The translations under genes were made by a program, and so were the position numbers. Source: Pseudomonadota bacterium (GTDB taxonomy: Bacteria; Pseudomonadota; Alphaproteobacteria; Micavibrionales; UBA1664). Taken from it: DNA of 64,000 nt. The DNA lies in contig RFNZ01000005.1 in assembly GCA_009926935.1 (NCBI GenBank), positions 62,001-126,000 of the forward strand, written 5' to 3'. Of this stretch, positions 56,639 through 64,000 are shown in pieces. The stretch's first letter is position 1; every line of letters begins with the position of its first letter. The notes under the pieces are model-generated. The model searched no databases. It saw only the letters and a program-made list of their open reading frames with translations, and was not told the DNA's origin.

Positions 56639-57097
56639 ATGGGTCTTTTCTTATCGACCATCGTCAATCGTATCGACCGCAAGGGACGTATCTCTGTGCC
56701 GGGGGCTTACCGTGCGGCGCTTGAAGCGCAGCCTTTTTCAGGTGTTATCCTTATGAAATCACCTCTCCATATTGCACTTGAGGGATTTGCACCTGCCCGG
56801 ATGGAAGATATTGCCGAGCGTCTGGATGCCTATCCCATGTTCTCGCAGGATCAGGATGATCTTGCGGCGGCTACTCTCGCAGAGGCCGTGCCCCTCCATT
56901 TCGATGGAGAAGGGCGAATTGTGCTGCCCACAGAGCTAACAGCCTATGCAGGCTTCAAGGATGAAGTAGCGTTTGTGGGGCTCGGACGGAAGTTCCAGAT
57001 GTGGGCGCCGGAGGCCTGGCGCAAGCGCCGTGATCTTGCTCAAAAATCAGTGCGTACAAAAGGACTCGTTCTGCCAATGAAGAGGAGCGACGCATGA
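56639..57097 (+). CDS. mraZ: Transcriptional regulator MraZ
   Basis: 152-aa DNA-binding protein with two AbrB-like swapped-hairpin domains: FLSTIVNRIDRKGRISVPGAYR and the second around FDGEGRIVLPTELTAYAGFKDEVAFVG. First gene of the dcw cluster, autoregulated in E. coli and Mycoplasma, here with a matching operator about 70-90 nt upstream. ATG 56639 is the best start; TTG 56624 is in frame. The stop overlaps rsmH by 4 nt. Confidence 0.93.
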   Translation: MGLFLSTIVNRIDRKGRISVPGAYRAALEAQPFSGVILMKSPLHIALEGFAPARMEDIAERLDAYPMFSQDQDDLAAATLAEAVPLHFDGEGRIVLPTELTAYAGFKDEVAFVGLGRKFQMWAPEAWRKRRDLAQKSVRTKGLVLPMKRSDA

Positions 57098-58041
57098 CCA
57101 ACGCACCTCACATCCCTGTCATGCTGCCCGAAGTATTGGAGGCGCTTGCCCCGCGAGATGGTGCCATATACGTGGACGGAACCTTTGGTGCGGGTGGCTA
57201 TACGCGCGGTATACTTGCTGCTGCGACATGCAAGGTTGTGGGGATTGACCGTGACCCTGGGGCGTTTACGCGCGCTCAAACCTTGAGCCGTGATCACGCG
57301 GACCGATTTTTCCCTGTCCATGGCACATTCGGTGATGTGGCTATGCATCTGCAGGCATTGGGGTTGCAACAGGTTGACGGCTTTGTGCTCGACTTAGGTG
57401 TTTCATCCATGCAGCTTGATGAGGCTGAGCGCGGGTTTTCATTTGCCAAGGATGGACCGCTTGACATGCGCATGGACACGACGTGCGGAGAGCCTGCCAG
57501 CATTCTTGTAAACACGCTTTCAGAAAAGGAGCTCGCGGATATCATCTGGACTTATGGCGAGGAACGTTACGCAAAAAAAATAGCCTCTGCCATTGTGCGT
57601 GCCCGTGCCGAGAAAAAAATCGAAACTACGCTTGTGCTTGCAGACATTGTTAGCGCGGCTATGCCAGCTGCTTCTCGCAAATTTGCCATCCATCCTGCAA
57701 CACGCACTTTTCAAGCGCTGCGTATTGCTGTTAATGGCGAGCTTGATCAACTTCATGCCGCGCTTGAAGCGGCCATTGATGTACTAGCAGAAGGCGGGAG
57801 ACTTGTAATCGTCTCGTTCCATTCTCTTGAAGATACGATTGTAAAAAACTTTTTTAGAAAAAATGGCCCTGCACAGGCTGGTTCAAGGCATCTGCCTGAT
57901 ATCGCAGGCGCACCGGCGCTTTTTGTGCAGCCGTTTAAAAAAACCGTTGCCGCGAGTGAGGCTGAATGTAAATCCAATCCGCGATCTCGCTCTGCCAAGT
58001 TGCGCTGGGGAATAAGAACGGCTGAAAGGAAAGCTGCCTGA
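57094..58041 (+). CDS. rsmH: 16S rRNA (cytosine-N4)-methyltransferase RsmH
   Basis: Methylates N4 of C1402 in 16S rRNA. 315 aa beginning HIPVMLPEVLEAL, with SAM-binding GTFGAGGYTRGIL, DLGVSSMQLDEAERGFSF and the C-terminal RNPRSRSAKLR-type SNPRSRSAKLRWGIR. Second gene of the dcw cluster with 4-nt overlap to mraZ and 1-nt contact to ftsL. Confidence 0.95.
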   Translation: MTNAPHIPVMLPEVLEALAPRDGAIYVDGTFGAGGYTRGILAAATCKVVGIDRDPGAFTRAQTLSRDHADRFFPVHGTFGDVAMHLQALGLQQVDGFVLDLGVSSMQLDEAERGFSFAKDGPLDMRMDTTCGEPASILVNTLSEKELADIIWTYGEERYAKKIASAIVRARAEKKIETTLVLADIVSAAMPAASRKFAIHPATRTFQALRIAVNGELDQLHAALEAAIDVLAEGGRLVIVSFHSLEDTIVKNFFRKNGPAQAGSRHLPDIAGAPALFVQPFKKTVAASEAECKSNPRSRSAKLRWGIRTAERKAA

Positions 58042-58610
58042 TGACAACGGTTATTTCACGCCGCTCGGGATTTTCAATCTGGCCTATAGCGCTGGCGTTT
58101 AATGCCCTGCTGCTGGCAGCATGCGTGTTTATCGTGACACAAGAAGTTAAGCAGCATGAGGCGTCTATTGCCCAGTTCAATCGGCAAATTTTAGCCGAAC
58201 AGCAGACAATGCGTGTTTTGGATGCCGAATGGGCTTATCTGACAAGACCGCAAAGGCTTGAAGAACTCTTAGCCATGAGGGAAGCAACACCGAACACGCC
58301 ACAAAAAGAGGCATCACAAACGCCAGTCCCAACCGTTGTCGATATCGAGCCTTCTGTCGGTACGAGTGCGTCAATAACAACTGCAAAACCAAAGGCACTC
58401 AAGAAGGTTGAAAAACCGGCAGTTACCAGAGTGGCTGAAGTAAAAGCAGTGATCGTAAAACCTAAAAAGACTGAAAAGATCGTTCAAAAAAAAGCAGAGC
58501 CTGACATTGTCTGGTCAATCAAAAGGCAGGCAACGCAGCCTAAGAGAGCGCAGCTTGCATCGGGCACTTATCCAGTGCGTGCAGGGGTTGCCAAACCGAT
58601 TTTGGAGTAA
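58041..58610 (+). CDS. ftsL: FtsL-like cell-division protein
   Basis: 189 aa between rsmH and ftsI, the ftsL position. A short cytoplasmic part, one membrane helix (about residues 11-33) and a coiled segment with QTMRVLDAEWAYLTRPQRLEEL, the pattern of the FtsL/DivIC-like domain. The C-terminal half is Lys/Pro/Ala/Val-rich and probably disordered; E. coli FtsL is about 121 aa, so this extension is long, as in other alphaproteobacteria. Assignment rests on context and this pattern. Confidence 0.82.
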   Translation: MTTVISRRSGFSIWPIALAFNALLLAACVFIVTQEVKQHEASIAQFNRQILAEQQTMRVLDAEWAYLTRPQRLEELLAMREATPNTPQKEASQTPVPTVVDIEPSVGTSASITTAKPKALKKVEKPAVTRVAEVKAVIVKPKKTEKIVQKKAEPDIVWSIKRQATQPKRAQLASGTYPVRAGVAKPILE

Positions 58611-58612
58611 AC

Positions 58613-60349
58613 ATGACATTTGTCCGTACCCTTAATGAAAAAGCGACCGTGCTTGTTGGTGCACGCGGTTCAGCTGTTGAAACGGCGCGCGGGCGGCTTG
58701 TGTTTATGGGTGTGATGTTTGCAATCGCGTTTACGGCGATGTCTGCAAGGGTTGGGTGGCTTTGCCTGTTTCAGGATGGCGCTGAACCCAGATTTGAATC
58801 TGTCGGCGCTGACGCCGGAAATGCTGCTGTGCTTGCGGCGGGACGTGCCGATATCGTGGATAGAAACGGCGTTCTTCTGGCGACAACGCTTGATACGATC
58901 TCGTTGTTTGCGGATCCAAAACTGATAGCCGATGCCCGTGCTGTTACGCGTGATCTTAAGCAAATTTTTCCTACCCTTGAGGAGGAAGCGCTATACAACA
59001 AATTGTCCGGTAAAGGCAGATTTGTTTGGATAGAGCGCGGGGTTACGCCCAAGGCTATGGAGGCTGTGAATGCGCTTGGGCATCCTGGTCTTGATTTCAG
59101 GTTTGAGAACAAGCGTTTTTATCCGCAGGAAGCACTTACAGCCCATATCGTTGGCTATACAGGCGTTGATGGTGATGGATTTGCTGGGGTCGAACGTAGT
59201 TTTGATGAGGCTCTCAGAAAAGATGCGAAACCTTTGCAGCTCAGTATTGATGTGCGCTATCAGCATGCTTTACGCCGCGCGATGGCGCAGGCCGTATCCA
59301 AGTTTTCGGCAAAAGGGGCAGCAGGCACCATAGTTGATATCCATACTGGCGAGATACTTGCGGCTGTGTCTTTGCCGGATTTCAACCCGCAGGATGTCAA
59401 CGCTGCCAGCGATGATCAAAAATTCAATCGTTTTGCACTGGGCGTTTATGAGATGGGGTCAACTTTCAAGACCTTTTCAACCGCGGCATTGCTTGACCGG
59501 GTTGATGCCAATTTCGGCCAAAAGTTTGATGCAAGCCAGCCGCTTAAACGCGGGCGTTTTACCATCAAAGACTATCATGCAAAAAATATGGTCATGACTG
59601 TGCCTGAAATATTTATGCACTCATCCAATATTGGCACCGCCCTTATGGGTGAAAAAATTGGAACGCCAGTTTTGAAGCAGTTTTACGAGGATTTGGGTTT
59701 TGACAGGCCTGTGCCCGTCGCTCTTTCGGAACGCGCGGAGCCACTGGTTCCCAATCCCTGGAGAGATATCAATACGGTAACAGCGAGCTACGGGCATGGC
59801 ATATCGGTTACGCCGCTGCATTTGATACGGGCTTTTTCCGGCATTGTGAACGGTGGAGATTTACCGGCGCTCCATATCGTTAAAGATGAGCATGATGAAA
59901 TACGCCCACGTATCGTTTCTGAAGAAACTTCAGATCGGATGCGTCGCTTGCTCAGGCTTGTGGTCACGCACGGCACGGGCGAAAAAGCCGATGTTGAAGG
60001 TGCCATGGTTGCAGGAAAAACAGGTACTTCCGAGAAAATACTCGGCGGCAAGTATGTGGAAGACCAGCTTGTATCGTCTTTTGTTGCCACGTTTCCTGCG
60101 GATAATCCGAAATACGCCATCCTGATATCCGTAGATGAGCCAAAAGGCACCAAGGAGAGTTACGGTTATGCGACTGCCGGATGGGTAGCCGCCCCTGCCG
60201 TTGCTTCTGTCGTCAAGTCCATGATGGTCATTGAAAACATGCCGATCGCAGATAAAGGGCATGATGCTGATATCGAAGCTGAGATGTCCCGATACATGCC
60301 ACTTGAAAACAAGGCAGCAAAGGCGCAGCTTGCTACCTACGAACGATGA
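58613..60349 (+). CDS. ftsI: Peptidoglycan transpeptidase FtsI (PBP3)
   Basis: Divisome transpeptidase. 578 aa: N-terminal membrane helix (about 29-52), dimerisation domain with GRADIVDRNGVLLATTL, then the penicillin-binding domain with Ser283 in GSTFK, SSN at 337-339 and KTGT at 469-472. Follows ftsL by 2 nt and overlaps murE by 4 nt. Confidence 0.95.
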   Translation: MTFVRTLNEKATVLVGARGSAVETARGRLVFMGVMFAIAFTAMSARVGWLCLFQDGAEPRFESVGADAGNAAVLAAGRADIVDRNGVLLATTLDTISLFADPKLIADARAVTRDLKQIFPTLEEEALYNKLSGKGRFVWIERGVTPKAMEAVNALGHPGLDFRFENKRFYPQEALTAHIVGYTGVDGDGFAGVERSFDEALRKDAKPLQLSIDVRYQHALRRAMAQAVSKFSAKGAAGTIVDIHTGEILAAVSLPDFNPQDVNAASDDQKFNRFALGVYEMGSTFKTFSTAALLDRVDANFGQKFDASQPLKRGRFTIKDYHAKNMVMTVPEIFMHSSNIGTALMGEKIGTPVLKQFYEDLGFDRPVPVALSERAEPLVPNPWRDINTVTASYGHGISVTPLHLIRAFSGIVNGGDLPALHIVKDEHDEIRPRIVSEETSDRMRRLLRLVVTHGTGEKADVEGAMVAGKTGTSEKILGGKYVEDQLVSSFVATFPADNPKYAILISVDEPKGTKESYGYATAGWVAAPAVASVVKSMMVIENMPIADKGHDADIEAEMSRYMPLENKAAKAQLATYER

Positions 60350-61764
60350 CAGACAACGATATCCTATCCCAGATAAAAGGACTGACCGCCGATAGCCGCA
60401 TGGCAAGGCGTGGGTGGCTTTTTGCGGCACTTCCCGGTAGTCGTGCCGAGGGTGTGAATTTTATAAAAGATGCGATTATCAACGGAGCCACGCATATTTT
60501 GGCACCGCTAGGCACTGTTTTGCCTGCAGACCAGAACGCCGTTTTGATTTTAGATGAAGATGTGCGCAGGCGGTTTGCCCTCCTTGCTGCATCCTTTTAT
60601 AAACTGCAACCCGCAACGACCGTAGCTGTGACCGGTACAAACGGAAAGACATCGACAGTCACCTTTACAGCCCAGCTTTGGGATGCGCTTGGTTTTTCAG
60701 CGGCATCCCTTGGTACACTCGGCATTAGCTCGCGTCTTACCATGAAAAAGGGCGGCCTTACGACACCAGACCCGGTAACACTGCATGCCGAACTTGCTGA
60801 TCTTACAGCAGCGGGGATTACCCATTTAGCCATGGAGGCATCGAGTATTGGTGTTGACCAGAGGCGGCTTGACGGGGTCACTCTCAAGGCGGCTGCATTT
60901 ACAAACCTTACGCATGACCATCTTGATTACCATGGCACGATGGATGCCTATTACACCTGCAAAGAACGTCTATTTAAGACCTTGTTGCCGGAAGGTGCCA
61001 GCGCTGTGGTGCATATCGATGATGCGTATGGTGAACGACTTGCAAAAACGCTTGAGGGGAAGCGCCCGCTTTTACGCATAGGGCGCCAGGCATCGGAAAT
61101 AACTATTCTGAAGCAGACGCCGACGCCTTTCGGACAAATTCTGGATTTAAACGTTTTTGGCAAAAACTTTACGCTGAATTTGCCTTTGGTCGGTCTGTTC
61201 CAAGGGTTAAATGCGCTTGTAGCTGCTGGCCTTGTGATGGCTACAGATAAAAACATTTCTTTTGAAAAACTTATGCCGCATCTTGAAAAACTCTCGGTTG
61301 TGCCGGGGCGGCTGCAGCTTGTGGCCGGACATAAAAGGGGCGCGGCCGTTTACATTGATTATGCACACACACCGCATGGGCTAGAAACTGTGTTGAAGGC
61401 CGTGAGGCCACATACGGCCGGGCGTCTGCATGTTATTTTTGGATGCGGTGGAGACCGCGACAAAAGCAAACGCCCTGTGATGGGCGGGATTGCCGCAGCC
61501 CTTGCCGATGTTGTTATCATTACAGACGACAACCCACGTACGGAAGATGCCAAGGCTATTCGGGCCGAGGTTGCGGCAGGCGCGCCACACGCGCGAGTCA
61601 TCGATGACCGTAAAATCGCCATTTTTGAAGCTATATCTTCCCTTCTGGCGGGGGATGTACTAGTGATTGCGGGCAAGGGACATGAGCAGGGCCAGATTGT
61701 CGGCGACATTGTTCATCCATTTGATGATGTGAAGGTCGCCGAGGAAGCCATTCATGCTTTATAA
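60346..61764 (+). CDS. murE: UDP-MurNAc-tripeptide synthetase MurE
   Basis: Adds the third residue to UDP-MurNAc-dipeptide. 472 aa: Mur N-terminal domain, ATP loop [12 protein letters not shown], the [15 protein letters not shown] region and [10 protein letters not shown]. The DNPR motif marks meso-diaminopimelate-adding enzymes, so the third residue is mDAP (known rule). Its end overlaps mraY by 11 nt; murF, which usually follows, is not here. Confidence 0.95.
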   Translation: MTDNDILSQIKGLTADSRMARRGWLFAALPGSRAEGVNFIKDAIINGATHILAPLGTVLPADQNAVLILDEDVRRRFALLAASFYKLQPATTVAVTGTNGKTSTVTFTAQLWDALGFSAASLGTLGISSRLTMKKGGLTTPDPVTLHAELADLTAAGITHLAMEASSIGVDQRRLDGVTLKAAAFTNLTHDHLDYHGTMDAYYTCKERLFKTLLPEGASAVVHIDDAYGERLAKTLEGKRPLLRIGRQASEITILKQTPTPFGQILDLNVFGKNFTLNLPLVGLFQGLNALVAAGLVMATDKNISFEKLMPHLEKLSVVPGRLQLVAGHKRGAAVYIDYAHTPHGLETVLKAVRPHTAGRLHVIFGCGGDRDKSKRPVMGGIAAALADVVIITDDNPRTEDAKAIRAEVAAGAPHARVIDDRKIAIFEAISSLLAGDVLVIAGKGHEQGQIVGDIVHPFDDVKVAEEAIHAL

Positions 61765-62839
61765 TCTCCTTTCGCCACTGGCGGATGATGCTCAGTTTTT
61801 CAATCTTTTTCGGTATCTTACTTTCCGGACCGGCGGTGCCACACTAACGGCACTTATTATCTGTTTTCTTTTAGGGCCTCACCTCATTGACTGGTTGAAG
61901 CGAAAACACGCTGATGGGCAGCCAATCCGTAGCGATGGGCCGGAAACCCATTTCAAGAAAAAGGGTACGCCTACCATGGGTGGGCTTATGATTTTGCTCT
62001 CGGTTACGCTTAGCACTATTTTGTGGGCGGATATTACCAACAGTTATGTCTGGTACTCGCTTTTGATCATGATTGGCTTTGGGCTAATCGGCTTTATTGA
62101 TGACTATAAAAAACTTACCAAAAAGAACGTACTGGGCCTTGCAGGGCGCAAGAAGCTTTTTGCACAGATTGGGCTTTCGGCTGCCGTAGCCGCCGGCATC
62201 ATGTTCAGTCTGCCTGATGGGCTTTATGACACAATTGCCATACCCTTTTTTAAAGATGTCTTGCTTGATGTCGGTGTCCTGTTTCTGCCGTTTGCCGTTT
62301 TGGTCATTACTGGGGCTTCCAACGCCGTAAACCTTACCGATGGTCTTGATGGGCTTGCGATTGTGCCTGTTGCGATTGCGGCTGCCTGTTTTGGCCTTAT
62401 ATCGTACGTTGTTGGTAACGCCATATATTCAGGCTACTTGCAGCTACATTACGTGCCGGGGAGCGGCGAGCTTGCGGTTTTGTGCGGAGCGCTGATTGGC
62501 GGGGCCATGGGGTTCCTTTGGTATAATGCACCGCCTGCCATGGTTTTTATGGGTGATACGGGCTCGCTTTCGCTTGGAGGGGTACTGGGTGCCATAGCGG
62601 TTATTACCAAGCATGAGCTTGTTCTCGCCATCATCGGCGGGCTGTTTGTCATGGAGACAGTCTCTGTCATGATTCAGGTCGCGTATTTCAAGATGACGGG
62701 CAAGCGTGTTTTTCTGATGGCGCCCCTGCATCATCACTTTGAAAAACTGGGTTGGTCCGAGCCTACGATTGTTATCCGTTTCTGGATTATTGCAGTCGTT
62801 CTTGCGCTGATTGGGCTTTCAACGCTAAAACTGCGTTGA
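61754..62839 (+). CDS. mraY: Phospho-MurNAc-pentapeptide transferase MraY
   Basis: Transfers phospho-MurNAc-pentapeptide to undecaprenyl phosphate, making lipid I. 361 aa with ten membrane helices; [12 protein letters not shown], the catalytic GFIDDYKKL and [13 protein letters not shown], and the cytoplasmic [11 protein letters not shown]. The N-terminus [14 protein letters not shown] fits the family. Stop overlaps the next start (TGATG). Confidence 0.97.
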   Translation: MLYNLLSPLADDAQFFNLFRYLTFRTGGATLTALIICFLLGPHLIDWLKRKHADGQPIRSDGPETHFKKKGTPTMGGLMILLSVTLSTILWADITNSYVWYSLLIMIGFGLIGFIDDYKKLTKKNVLGLAGRKKLFAQIGLSAAVAAGIMFSLPDGLYDTIAIPFFKDVLLDVGVLFLPFAVLVITGASNAVNLTDGLDGLAIVPVAIAAACFGLISYVVGNAIYSGYLQLHYVPGSGELAVLCGALIGGAMGFLWYNAPPAMVFMGDTGSLSLGGVLGAIAVITKHELVLAIIGGLFVMETVSVMIQVAYFKMTGKRVFLMAPLHHHFEKLGWSEPTIVIRFWIIAVVLALIGLSTLKLR

Positions 62840-64000
62840 TGCAGCCGACAACCTTCTTATTTGAGCAATATAGCTTTGATGCGACCACGGGTGAGTTACG
62901 CCTTCGTTATGCGTATGACAATGGTATCTCTTTTGAAGAAGTCATTACCTTCAAGCCCCCGTTTTCCGATTATGACGACGGTGAGCTTGATTCGCTTTTC
63001 CGGCTTTTATTTTTGCTTTCAGGTGTGAGCTATTACAAGGCGTATGTGCCGCCCCGACTTGAATGCAAAGCCTTTCCGCTGGATGCTGCAACCGCGCGCT
63101 GGATGGAAAAAGTATATAAAAACGGCCTTGGCGAATTTGCGTTTAAAAACGGTTTGGATTTGCAGGACCGCGTCCATTTCGTTGCAGGCGCTGAGCATAC
63201 CCCTAAGATACACAGCGCTGCTCGTAGGCATAACGACAAAAAAATTCTGGTACCTGTTGGTGGGGGGAAGGATTCAGTTGTCACACTCGAAGCCTTGCGC
63301 CAGGCCGGTTTTGATGTGACGTGTTTTGCACTAGGGGGTGCTGCGGGTGCAGCCACGCCTATTGCTGATTGCATCCGCGTGTCGGGATTACCGTCTATCT
63401 ATGTATCGCGTGTTATATCGCCCTCACTGATCGACCTCAATAAAACAGGGGTTTATAACGGGCACGTACCTATCACGGCCATTTTAAGCGCAATCGCGCT
63501 TGTTGCTGCGGTGTTGTACGGATACCGAGCTGTTGTCATGTCCAACGAGCATTCAGCCAATGCACCCAACATCAAAATCGGCGATATCGAGATCAATCAT
63601 CAATACAGCAAATCTTTTGGGTTTGAGCAGGACATGGCTCAATATGTTAGAGAGCATGTTGCGCCCGATCTTTTATATTTCTCGCTTTTGCGGCCTCTTG
63701 GCGAAATCGATATCGCTCGGCGGTTTGCAAAACTTGAAAGCTATCATGGTGTATTCCGTAGTTGTAATACCGCTTTCCGTCAGGATGCTTTGCTTCGTGG
63801 CAAGCACTGGTGCTGCAATTGCCCCAAGTGCCGCTTTGTGTTTCTGGCTCTCGCGCCATTTATGAACAAGGACCGGCTTACCAGCGTGTTTGGCCAGAAT
63901 ATGCTAGATGATGCTACGCAAACCGAAGGTTTTGCGGAGTTATGCGGGGTTTCTGCCTACAAGCCATTCGAGTGCGTTGGTGAACTCGAGGAAAGTGCTG
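62839..64000 (+). CDS. Probable UDP-MurNAc-L-Ala-L-Glu epimerase MurL, 3' end beyond window
   Basis: 387 codons are open to the window edge. An ATP-pyrophosphatase-like loop reads VPVGGGKDSVVTLEALR (about residues 134-150), followed by MSNEHSANAPN and INHQYSKSFGFE, SYHGVFRSCNTAF and a cysteine cluster WCCNCPKC. These fit the MurL type described from Xanthomonas, which epimerises the L-Glu of UDP-MurNAc-L-Ala-L-Glu to D-Glu using ATP. Family assignment is from memory of the motif pattern. Start overlaps the mraY stop, in the slot where murD is usual; a downstream murD2 would be expected. Confidence 0.72.
   Translation, partial: MQPTTFLFEQYSFDATTGELRLRYAYDNGISFEEVITFKPPFSDYDDGELDSLFRLLFLLSGVSYYKAYVPPRLECKAFPLDAATARWMEKVYKNGLGEFAFKNGLDLQDRVHFVAGAEHTPKIHSAARRHNDKKILVPVGGGKDSVVTLEALRQAGFDVTCFALGGAAGAATPIADCIRVSGLPSIYVSRVISPSLIDLNKTGVYNGHVPITAILSAIALVAAVLYGYRAVVMSNEHSANAPNIKIGDIEINHQYSKSFGFEQDMAQYVREHVAPDLLYFSLLRPLGEIDIARRFAKLESYHGVFRSCNTAFRQDALLRGKHWCCNCPKCRFVFLALAPFMNKDRLTSVFGQNMLDDATQTEGFAELCGVSAYKPFECVGELEESA

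Overview
The window is a chromosomal segment of an alphaproteobacterium, at roughly 50% G+C by eye. The lineage call rests on divK-pleD, an EipB (DUF1849) protein, an IalB protein, sdhCDAB gene order, the fnr/ferredoxin pair, and two exact CtrA-type motifs (TTAA-N7-TTAAC). Both edges cut genes: ctaA on the left and a MurL-like epimerase gene on the right. I see no insertion sequence, prophage, CRISPR array or rRNA operon. TTG and GTG starts and 1-4 nt gene overlaps are frequent. A Micavibrio-like lineage (IcmO/IcmP coupling genes, two-partner secretion) is only a guess.

Layout. 1-2.9 kb: heme A synthase, a ferredoxin reductase, a membrane protein and a [2Fe-2S] ferredoxin. 2.9-7.7 kb (minus): IalB protein, SpoU methyltransferase, dnaB, a Nudix hydrolase and rpsF-rpsR-rplI. 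7.9-12.9 kb (plus): fatty-acid cluster fabD-fabG-HAD-acpP-fabF followed by mltG. 13-20.1 kb: dnaN, recF, a DMT transporter, an orphan helical protein, gyrB and a small lipoprotein; dnaA is not here. 20.1-24.5 kb (minus): icmP/dotM, an unnamed membrane protein and icmO/dotL, that is, a type IVB coupling-complex module on the chromosome. 24.6-27.3 kb: tRNA-Thr, then a receiver / hybrid kinase / receiver operon preceded by a striking inverted repeat. 27.3-34.4 kb (minus): nicotinate phosphoribosyltransferase, SIMPL protein, a lone flagellar-rod-like protein, miaA, a Deg protease, hflC and hflK.

34.4-42.6 kb: mrp, a small possible DNA-binding protein, a diguanylate cyclase, eipB-divK-pleD, an M3 peptidase and ndk. 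42.8-51.0 kb: pdxY, msrB-rluA-type synthase, sdhCDAB, a YdcF protein, an MFS permease and an AmpD-like amidase. 51.0-51.4 kb: RNase P RNA. 51.4-56 kb: divergent TpsB/TpsA two-partner secretion genes with a CtrA-type site between them. 56-64 kb: start of the division and cell-wall (dcw) cluster: mraZ with its own operator, rsmH, ftsL, ftsI, murE and mraY. The last gene looks like murL rather than murF or murD.

How the parts fit together. Envelope building recurs throughout (fatty acids, MltG, EipB, amidase, dcw cluster). Cell-cycle control appears through DivK/PleD, CtrA-type sites and MraZ. Two secretion routes, type IVB coupling and TPS, point to contact-dependent or surface biology. The most notable points are a probable MurL epimerase at a place where murF/murD would be expected (suggesting an L-Glu first, then epimerise, route to D-Glu), the stand-alone icmP-orf-icmO module with an unnamed middle protein, and the unexplained palindromic triple site upstream of the two-component operon.
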